NCBI GenBank assembly: GCA_003221825.1
Contig: QHUE01000241.1
Location: 1-5,545, forward strand
Length of the DNA stretch: 5,545 nucleotides
Direction: 5' to 3'
Source of the DNA: Gemmatimonadota bacterium
GTDB taxonomy: Bacteria > Gemmatimonadota > Gemmatimonadetes > Gemmatimonadales > GWC2-71-9
This document shows, one piece after another, positions 1 to 4,882 of this stretch; the stretch's first letter is position 1; each line of letters begins with the position of its first letter. The notes beneath the pieces are model-generated. The model saw only the letters and a program-made list of their open reading frames with translations, was not told the origin of the DNA and made no database searches. The translations under genes were made by a program, and so were the position numbers.

Positions 1-1
1 G

Positions 2-394
2 GCGGCGATTCCGCACCTTCACACCTACGTCCACGACCTCGTGTTCGGTGTGGTGAAGCTCAGCCCCAGAAAGGCGACGGCGGCGGAAGTGCGGGACGCG
101 ACGCTCGGCCTGCGCGAGGAACGCGAGCGCGCCTGGGAACGCGCGCACGCCGACGCGGTGAAAGACGGCGTGCCCCGCGGCTGGGCGGTGAACGGCGTCG
201 ACGCGACGCTCAAGGCGCTGAACCGCGGCCAGGTTCGCACGCTCCTGGCCGACGGTCACGATGACGATGCCCGCATCGACGAGGCGGTCGAAGAGGCGCT
301 GGGTCAGCGCGCCCAGGTGGACGTCCTCTACGACGACAAGGCCCGGCGTGTCGTGGATGGCCTCGCCGCGCTGCTGCGCTTCCGCGACCGATGA
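2..394 (+). CDS. baeRF-type (eRF1-like/Vms1-related) protein, C-terminal part, 5' truncated by window
   Basis: The frame is open from base 2, so the gene starts upstream; the GTG at 41 is only an internal valine codon. About 130 C-terminal residues are visible. They look like the last domain of the bacterial archaeo-eukaryotic release-factor (baeRF) family, related to eRF1 domain 3 and Vms1: a charged helix (REERERAWERAHADAV), then GVDATLKALNRGQVRTLLADG (about 194-256), an acidic helix (DEAVEEAL), and the typical ending DGLAALLRFR (356-385). Some family members carry a cysteine-rich zinc insert after the LLADG-like strand; here that stretch is short and has no cysteine. Family proteins are thought to act at the ribosome or on peptidyl-tRNA, but the catalytic region is outside the window, so function is inferred only. 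Its stop overlaps the next start (ATGA at 391-394), placing it in the same transcript as the mutase subunit. Confidence 0.75.
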   Translation, partial: AAIPHLHTYVHDLVFGVVKLSPRKATAAEVRDATLGLREERERAWERAHADAVKDGVPRGWAVNGVDATLKALNRGQVRTLLADGHDDDARIDEAVEEALGQRAQVDVLYDDKARRVVDGLAALLRFRDR

Positions 395-807
395 GCGCCA
401 AACGTCGGCCTATCCGGATTCTCGTCGCCAAGCCCGGTCTCGATGGGCACGATCGCGGCGCCAAGGTCGTCGCGGCCGCCCTGCGCGACTCCGGGATGGA
501 AGTCATTTACACCGGCCTGCACCAGACGCCGGAAATGATCGCCCAGGCCGCAATCCAGGAGGACGTGGACGTGGTCGGCCTGTCGATCCTGTCCGGCGCG
601 CATATGACGCTGTTCCCGCGCGTCCGCAAGCTGCTCGACGCCGCCGGCCGGCAGGACGTGTTGCTGACCGGCGGTGGCATTATTCCGCCCGAGGACATGA
701 CGGCGCTGGAATCGCAGGGCACCGGAAGGCTGTTCGGCCCCGGCACGCCGACGTCGGATCTCATCAAGTACATCCAGGAGTGGGCGGCGGAGCACGTCGC
801 CGCGTGA
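391..807 (+). CDS. mcmA2: Methylmalonyl-CoA mutase, cobalamin-binding small subunit (stand-alone B12 domain)
   Basis: This 138-residue protein is a complete B12-binding Rossmann-like domain of the methylmalonyl-CoA mutase type. The cobalamin ligand motif DxHxxG is present as D18-G-H20-D-R-G23 (H20 is the expected lower axial ligand to cobalt), followed by the SxL motif S65-I-L67 and the GG motif at G94-G95 (LLTGGGIIPPEDM). The ending LFGPGTPTSDLIKYI is also typical. Length matches stand-alone small subunits, as in archaea and many bacteria where the catalytic barrel is a separate polypeptide; no catalytic subunit is visible here, so it must lie elsewhere. With that partner it would isomerise (R)-methylmalonyl-CoA to succinyl-CoA in the cytoplasm. 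Residues such as AKPGLDGHDRGAK and YTGLHQTPE favour methylmalonyl-CoA mutase over isobutyryl-CoA mutase, whose small subunit diverges after DGH. The ATG overlaps the upstream stop (ATGA) and the stop overlaps the next GTG, implying coupled translation. Confidence 0.93.
   Translation: MSAKRRPIRILVAKPGLDGHDRGAKVVAAALRDSGMEVIYTGLHQTPEMIAQAAIQEDVDVVGLSILSGAHMTLFPRVRKLLDAAGRQDVLLTGGGIIPPEDMTALESQGTGRLFGPGTPTSDLIKYIQEWAAEHVAA
789..806 (+). promoter_or_regulatory. Likely ribosome binding site and GTG start of the carboxyltransferase
   Basis: GGAG at 789-792 lies 11 bases before the GTG at 804, inside the end of the mutase gene. It decides the start: the same frame is open upstream to 261, but everything before 804 is shadow of the two preceding genes. 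Spacing is a little long, so coupling through the GTGA overlap probably also contributes. Confidence 0.5.
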
Positions 808-1436
808 GTCGCCTCACGACACTCCGCGACGAGTACCAGAAGCTCCGCGCGCGCCTCGAACAGGGCGGCGGCGCGGAGCGCATCAAGCGTCAGCATGATC
901 AAGGAAAGCTGACCGCGCGCGAACGCGTCGCGGCGCTGCTCGACCCAGACGGCCCGTGGGTCGAGATCGGGCTGCTCGTCGCGTGGGACCAGTACGACGG
1001 TCAGGCGCCGGCCGCGGGCGTGATCACGGGGTTGGGCCGGGTGGGCGGACGTCCGGTGGTGGTGGTGGCGAATGATGCGACGGTCAAGGCGGGGTCCTGG
1101 TGGCCCGAGACGATCCGGAAGATGCTCCGCGCGCAGGAGATCGCGATGCGGCAGCGGATCCCGATCATCTACCTGGTCGACTCGGCGGGCGTGGACCTGC
1201 CGTATCAGGGCGGCGTCTTCCCGGGTCAGTATGGGGCGGCCCGGATTTTCTACTACAACTCGATCATGCGGCGCTATCTCAAAGTGCCGCAGATCGCCGC
1301 GGTGATGGGACCGTGCATCGCCGGGGGCGCATATTTGCCGGCGCTGTCGGACGTGATCTTCATGGTGGATGGCACATCGTTCATGGGATTGGGCGGGCCC
1401 AATCTGGTGAAAGGATTCCCGTCGATCATCGGATGA
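804..1436 (+). CDS. Acyl-CoA carboxylase carboxyltransferase (beta) subunit, N-terminal half; gene broken
   Basis: This 210-residue reading frame is the N-domain of a biotin-dependent acyl-CoA carboxyltransferase (propionyl-/methylcrotonyl-/geranyl-CoA carboxylase beta family, crotonase fold). Visible signatures are GKLTARERV (34-42), the N90-DATVKAGSWW strand-loop, PYQGGVFPGQYG from residue 133, the oxyanion-loop segment GPCIAGGAYLPAL (169-181) and FMGLGGPNLVKG (193-204). The start is the GTG overlapping the preceding TGA (804-807); a GGAG at 789-792 is a plausible ribosome binding site, and the protein begins with the helix usual for the family. After G204 the family normally continues with ATGQ and a segment rich in GGAxxH and SGVAH; instead the frame reads six unrelated residues (FPSIIG) and stops. 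Homologues have one chain of about 520-540 residues. Substrate cannot be fixed, but the mutase neighbour favours propionyl-CoA. No biotin carboxylase or biotin carrier gene is in the window. Confidence 0.85.
   Translation: MSRLTTLRDEYQKLRARLEQGGGAERIKRQHDQGKLTARERVAALLDPDGPWVEIGLLVAWDQYDGQAPAAGVITGLGRVGGRPVVVVANDATVKAGSWWPETIRKMLRAQEIAMRQRIPIIYLVDSAGVDLPYQGGVFPGQYGAARIFYYNSIMRRYLKVPQIAAVMGPCIAGGAYLPALSDVIFMVDGTSFMGLGGPNLVKGFPSIIG
1404..1436 (+). other. Deletion/frameshift junction inside the carboxyltransferase gene
   Basis: Frame 3 carries authentic family sequence up to the GGA glycine codon at 1413-1415 (LVKG). Frame 2 carries authentic family linker from about 1415-1418 onward (IPVDHRMSYDVR). 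The two homologous stretches therefore abut within a few bases, with no room for the roughly 60-80 residues that lie between them in intact family members. The missing DNA must have a length that is not a multiple of three, because the frame changes by -1. No insertion sequence, target duplication or long repeat is visible at the junction. Confidence 0.75.
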
Positions 1437-2173
1437 GCTACGACGTGCGCGCGCTGTTCGAGTGCCTGCTGGATGCGGGACGGCTCGACGAGTTTCAGCC
1501 GGATGTCGCGCCCGAAATGATCTGCGGGCACGGGGCGATCGAGGGGCGGCAGGTGGCGGTCATCGCCAACTCGCGCGGCGTGATAAAAGGGAAGAAGAAG
1601 AAGAATGAAGCGCCGCGCATCGGCGGCATCATCTATACCGAGAGCGCCGAGAAGGTGGCGTACTTCATCGAGAACGCCGACCGCGAGCGCGTGCCGCTGC
1701 TCTTCATCCAGGACGTATCGGGATTCATGGTCGGGACGGAGGCGGAGCACACGGGGATCATCCGGGCAGGCGCGCGTTTCGTCGAGGCGATGGCAACCGC
1801 CACGGTCCCCAAGCTCGTCCTGACCGTGAATCACGCGTCGGGCGCCGGCTATTATGCGATGGCGGGCCAGGGGTTCGACCCCGACTTCATCGTCTCGTGG
1901 CCGACGGGCCGCATGGGCGTGATGGAAGGCGAGTCGGCGATTCAGGCGGTCTACGGCGCCGACGCTGCCCAGCCCGACAACGCAGCCGCCGTGGACGCGA
2001 TGCGCGCCGACTACGAGCATCAGTTGGACGCGAAGTTTGCCGGCGCCCGCGGTTTTGTCGATGCGATTCTCACACCCGAAGAGACGCGCGACACCCTCGC
2101 GTTTCTCCTCGAGGTGTCCACCGAATTCACCGGCCCCCATCTCGGGGTCTTTGCGCTGCCGAGCCTCTCGTGA
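1433..2173 (+). CDS. Acyl-CoA carboxylase carboxyltransferase (beta) subunit, C-terminal half; gene broken
   Basis: This frame of 246 residues from the ATG at 1433 is the C-domain that should be fused to the preceding half. It begins SYDVRALFECLLD and carries GIIYTESAEKVAYFIENA, the loop GFMVGTEAEHTGIIRAGA from residue 97, the second oxyanion loop NHASGAGYYAM (133-143), and WPTGRMGVMEGESA (156-169), equivalent to the WPNArisVMGG region of methylcrotonyl-CoA carboxylase beta. Homology seems to extend upstream of the ATG in the same frame (IPVDHR, 1415-1432), which resembles the linker of intact homologues; the ATG is therefore probably an internal methionine, not an original start. Together the two halves total 456 residues, short of the family by roughly 60-80. 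Residues 54-57 form a lysine run coded by a GAA/AAG repeat. If expressed, coupling through ATGA (1433-1436) is possible, but a working enzyme seems unlikely without the missing segment. The end overlaps the peptidase start. Confidence 0.82.
   Translation: MSYDVRALFECLLDAGRLDEFQPDVAPEMICGHGAIEGRQVAVIANSRGVIKGKKKKNEAPRIGGIIYTESAEKVAYFIENADRERVPLLFIQDVSGFMVGTEAEHTGIIRAGARFVEAMATATVPKLVLTVNHASGAGYYAMAGQGFDPDFIVSWPTGRMGVMEGESAIQAVYGADAAQPDNAAAVDAMRADYEHQLDAKFAGARGFVDAILTPEETRDTLAFLLEVSTEFTGPHLGVFALPSLS
1591..1605 (+). repeat. Short (GAA)5 trinucleotide tract within the carboxyltransferase C-half
   Basis: Five tandem GAA units are read out of phase as AAG codons and give a run of four lysines (residues 54-57 of the C-half) after the family motif VIKG. 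The tract stands out as A-rich against the GC-rich surroundings. Related proteins have a variable, loop-like stretch at this position, so a small repeat expansion there is tolerable and keeps frame. Confidence 0.6.
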
Positions 2174-2220
2174 CGCTGAAGCCTCTTGCCGCCGCCTTGC
2201 TCCTTCTCGGAACCGCGTGT
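2170..2220 (+). other. Lipoprotein signal peptide with lipobox of the S8 peptidase
   Basis: There is one lysine (K4), then a hydrophobic stretch LAAALLLLG and the lipobox-like LGTA-C17. Glycine at the -3 position is less common than leucine but allowed. The residues after the cysteine (AST) lack an Asp at +2, which in enterobacteria would not favour inner-membrane retention. The following Pro/Ala/Gly-rich tether up to about residue 60 fits a surface or periplasmic anchor. Confidence 0.75.
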
Positions 2221-3978
2221 GCCTCGACCAAAGCGGTTACGAAACCGACGATGAAGCCGTCACCGGCGGTCCCGGCGCCCGTTGCCTCAGACGGCAGCCG
2301 CGCCGGGGCCGGAGGGGGCCCACAACCGGCGCTGGATCCGGCCGCGGCGTATATGCTGGGTCTCATGCCGCTCCGCAGCACCGGCGTGGATGTCTTTCAC
2401 TCGCTGCACCCGACGTACGACGGGCGGGGCGTGCTCATCGCCATTCTCGACAGCGGCGTCGATCCGGGCGTTCCGGGGCTGATCGCCACCAGCACGGGCG
2501 CGCCGAAGGTCATCGAGCTGCGCGACTTCTCCAGCGAAGGCCGCGTCGCGCTGACGGCATTTCCGGCGCCTACGGAAAAAGAGATGAAAGGAGCGGCGCG
2601 GATCGGCCGGCTTACGACCGCGACGACCTGGTACCGCGGCGTCTTCCGGGAGCTGCCGCTCGGCCGGCCCCCGGCGGCGGACGTCAACGGCAACGGCCGC
2701 AACACCGACGAGTTCCCCGTCGTGGTCGTGAAGGCGTCCGACGGGTGGGTGGCGTTCCTCGATACCAATCTCGACGGTTCGTTCGAGGACGAGATGCCGC
2801 TCCACGACTACCGCCAGGGTCGCGAAATGATCGCCCTCGGCAAAAAGCCGCTGACGATCGTCGCGAACTTCAGCGAGGCGGACAGCACACCCGTGCTCGA
2901 TCTCTTCTTCGACACCTCGGGCCACGGCACCCACGTCGCGGGAATCGCCGCCGGCTACAACCTGTTCGACGTGGCAGGATTCAACGGCGTGGCGCCCGGC
3001 GCGCAGATCATCGGCCTCAAGATCGCGAACAACGCGCGCGGTGGAGTCACGGTCCACGGCAGCATGATGCGCGCCATGGACTACGCCGCCCGCTATGCGG
3101 CGCAACGCAATCTGCCCCTCGTACTGAACATGAGCTTCGGCGTCGGCAACGAACATGAGGGGCGCGCGGTCATCGATTCGGTCGTGGATGCCTTCCTGCT
3201 CGCCCATCCGGAGGCCGTCTTCGCGATCAGCGCCGGGAACGACGGCCCGGGCTGGTCCACACTCGGCTTTCCCGGCTCCGCCGACCTGGCGATGTCGGTG
3301 GGCGCCGTCTATCCGGGCGTCTTCACCGGTCCGCCACGGCAGGGCGTGCCGCCGGCCCGCGACGTGCTCAGCTGGTTCAGCTCGCGCGGCGGCGAGCTCG
3401 CAAAACCGGACATCGTGACGCCGGGCGTCGCCTTCTCCAGCGTGCCGCGCTGGGATACGGGGAACGAGATCAAGGGTGGCACGAGCATGTCGTCCCCGCA
3501 TGCGGCCGGTCTCGCCGCTTGCCTCGTCGCCGCGCTGGCGCAGGAGGGCCGTCGCGCCACGTCCGCGGACATCGTGCAGGCGCTCCGGATGTCGGCCCGG
3601 CCGTTCAACGGCGCCCGCTTCATCGATGACGGCGCGGGAATGCCGGTGCTCGAGGCGGCGTACCACTGGCTCGAGGGCGGTCACCAGGGCTCGATCTATG
3701 CCGTGAAAGCGTCCACCGGCGTCACGGCCGCGTTCCGGCGCGACGGCTTTGCCGGTCCGCAGCGCCGTCACATACGCGCGCAGCGCGCTCACGGCACCCG
3801 GCATTTACGTCGGCACCGTCGCGGCGCTGAATCCGCGGGATACCGTTGCCGGTCCGCTGTTCACGCTCGTGAACACGGTCATCGTCCCCACGGATCTCGC
3901 GGCCAAGGTGCTGTTCGACGAACGCCGCGTCATCGGTCCCGCAGCGGTGCAGCGCTACTTCCTGCGCGTGCAGGATGA
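2170..3978 (+). CDS. S8 subtilisin-family, tripeptidyl-peptidase II-like lipoprotein, N-terminal signal and catalytic domain; frameshifted at about 3757-3767
   Basis: The start is the GTG overlapping the upstream TGA (2170-2173); it gives a lipoprotein signal peptide, MTLKPLAAALLLLGTAC, with the lipid-bearing cysteine at C17, followed by a Pro/Ala/Gly-rich linker. The subtilisin triad is complete: D94 (AILDSGVDPG), H252 (SGHGTHVAGIAAG) and S439 (GGTSMSSPHAAG), with oxyanion N357 (SAGNDGPG). The D-H spacing of 158 residues is far longer than in subtilisin (32) and matches the large insert of tripeptidyl-peptidase II-like bacterial proteases. That insert holds two Ca-loop-like motifs, D171-VNGNGRNTDE and D198-TNLDGSFEDE. 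Authentic sequence continues to about residue 528-530 (FRRDGFAGP). The remaining residues up to the stop at 3976-3978 are Arg-rich shadow of the next frame and are not real protein. The protein is probably an envelope-anchored peptidase; substrate unknown. Expression should be coupled to the carboxyltransferase. Confidence 0.88.
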   Translation: MTLKPLAAALLLLGTACASTKAVTKPTMKPSPAVPAPVASDGSRAGAGGGPQPALDPAAAYMLGLMPLRSTGVDVFHSLHPTYDGRGVLIAILDSGVDPGVPGLIATSTGAPKVIELRDFSSEGRVALTAFPAPTEKEMKGAARIGRLTTATTWYRGVFRELPLGRPPAADVNGNGRNTDEFPVVVVKASDGWVAFLDTNLDGSFEDEMPLHDYRQGREMIALGKKPLTIVANFSEADSTPVLDLFFDTSGHGTHVAGIAAGYNLFDVAGFNGVAPGAQIIGLKIANNARGGVTVHGSMMRAMDYAARYAAQRNLPLVLNMSFGVGNEHEGRAVIDSVVDAFLLAHPEAVFAISAGNDGPGWSTLGFPGSADLAMSVGAVYPGVFTGPPRQGVPPARDVLSWFSSRGGELAKPDIVTPGVAFSSVPRWDTGNEIKGGTSMSSPHAAGLAACLVAALAQEGRRATSADIVQALRMSARPFNGARFIDDGAGMPVLEAAYHWLEGGHQGSIYAVKASTGVTAAFRRDGFAGPQRRHIRAQRAHGTRHLRRHRRGAESAGYRCRSAVHAREHGHRPHGSRGQGAVRRTPRHRSRSGAALLPARAG

Positions 3979-4882
3979 CGCGACAATGCGCGCGACCGTG
4001 ACGCTGCCCGATTCACAGAGCCAACAGGCGACGGTTCGTCTGTACGAGCCCAACGGCGCCCCGGCGCGCTCCGCGCCGGACGACATCGATATCGGCGAGC
4101 AGGACGCCGGCAGCGCCACGATCACGGTGCGCGCCGAAGACATGGTCGCCGGTGTCTACGAGCTGGACGTCGTCGCGCCCCCGCTTGCGGCCACGACGGT
4201 CACCGTGCGTGCCGAGCTCGGACCCGTTGCGCTCGCGGCGACGCAGCAGGGCGCCGGGCTGGAAGCGTCGAGTGTTGGCGGCGGCGGCCCGGGCGGGGCG
4301 GAGGGAAGCACTGCGACCGGCGCGGTCGCCTACCGGCTCGTCGGCGCCGAGCGCAGCTATGCGATTGCCGGCCGCGGGCAACCTGCCGAGTCACTCCAGG
4401 CACGTGCGCCCCGCTGGGCCAAGCGGATGGAGGTGGATCTCGAGGTCCCCGCCGATCTGTGGGACGAGCTGACCGATTTGTCGGTGACCATCTACGACTC
4501 GACGGGCCAGCAGGTACGCGGCGGCAACGAACCGGTGAACTACGCATTCGGACGCATGCGCCTGGCGCTGTCCGACTCGCTCACCGGGATCCCCCTCACC
4601 GTCGAGTTCTTTCCCGCCTTCGCGCGCCCGCGCGGTCACGCCTGGCGCGGCACGGCCCGCATCCGGTTCCTTGGCCTCGAGGCGCCGGTGGGCGACGGGA
4701 AGCCGCTGGCCGTCGTCGCGGGCGGGCGCAGCGTCATCCGGCTGCCGAACGCGCCGTCGCTCGACATGCCGGAGGGGTTCGGGACGTTGATCGAGACGCG
4801 CGTGACGACGCCGACCGGCTCGGTGGCAGTGCGCCGCACCGTGGTCGCGGCACCATCGCGCGGAGCGGGTGGCGTCAAGTGA
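3749..4882 (+). CDS. C-terminal beta-domains of the TPPII-like peptidase, displaced to another frame
   Basis: This frame (377 residues if read from the TTG at 3749) is not an independent gene. It has no signal peptide, no convincing ribosome binding site, and begins in mid-domain. VTYARSALTAPGIYVGTV followed by GPLFTLVNTVIVP (3851-3889) matches the pattern found after the protease domain of tripeptidyl-peptidase II, where a Val/Asp-rich strand, a gly-x-tyr strand and a GPLFR-like strand occur in order. The rest is beta-rich with Asp/Thr/Val-rich strands, a Gly-rich linker at 4277-4309, and further sandwich-like sequence to the end. Compared with tripeptidyl-peptidase II, tens of residues that should precede VTYARSAL are absent, so the break appears to be a deletion with a frame change of +1, not a single lost base. 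The stop overlaps the AtuA-family start (GTGA, 4879-4882), which supports this being the true 3' end of the peptidase gene. Confidence 0.8.
   Translation: MPVRSAVTYARSALTAPGIYVGTVAALNPRDTVAGPLFTLVNTVIVPTDLAAKVLFDERRVIGPAAVQRYFLRVQDDATMRATVTLPDSQSQQATVRLYEPNGAPARSAPDDIDIGEQDAGSATITVRAEDMVAGVYELDVVAPPLAATTVTVRAELGPVALAATQQGAGLEASSVGGGGPGGAEGSTATGAVAYRLVGAERSYAIAGRGQPAESLQARAPRWAKRMEVDLEVPADLWDELTDLSVTIYDSTGQQVRGGNEPVNYAFGRMRLALSDSLTGIPLTVEFFPAFARPRGHAWRGTARIRFLGLEAPVGDGKPLAVVAGGRSVIRLPNAPSLDMPEGFGTLIETRVTTPTGSVAVRRTVVAAPSRGAGGVK
3751..3770 (+). other. Frame-change junction inside the peptidase gene
   Basis: Frame 1 carries family-like sequence to GFAGP (ending at 3759). Frame 2 carries family-like sequence from about VTYARSAL (3767 onward). 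From 3760 frame 1 becomes an Arg/His-rich string typical of GC-rich shadow reading. The exact breakpoint can only be bracketed to about ten bases from the sequence alone. No homopolymer or slippery heptamer lies here, so simple ribosomal frameshifting or a homopolymer miscall is not an obvious explanation. Confidence 0.7.

Noticed and set aside
41..394. Complete small gene starting at GTG 41
   Set aside because: The frame is open to the window edge and the residues before 41 (IPHLHTYVHDL) also fit the baeRF family, so this is a truncated larger gene.
261..803. Upstream extension of the carboxyltransferase frame to 261
   Set aside because: This stretch is out-of-frame shadow of the baeRF and mutase genes; family homology starts after the GTG at 804.
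1400..1436. Programmed -1 frameshifting or a selenocysteine TGA joining the two carboxyltransferase halves
   Set aside because: No slippery heptamer of the usual type is seen, the TGA is not in frame with the C-half, and neither event could restore the missing segment.
1897..2169. Upstream extension of the peptidase frame to 1897
   Set aside because: It is Arg-rich shadow of the carboxyltransferase C-half; the GTG at 2170 gives a proper lipoprotein signal peptide and a standard overlap.
2037..3158. 373-residue + strand frame overlapping carboxyltransferase and peptidase
   Set aside because: It is extremely Arg-rich, lacks any motif, and overlaps two recognisable genes in other frames.
2287..3804. 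Long antisense reading frame of 505 residues opposite the peptidase
   Set aside because: It is Arg/His/Ala-rich with no recognisable motif and lies opposite a gene with a full subtilisin triad; such shadows are common in GC-rich DNA.
3749..4882. Independent gene starting at TTG 3749
   Set aside because: It lacks a ribosome binding site and begins in the middle of a beta-domain; the sequence is the displaced 3' end of the peptidase.
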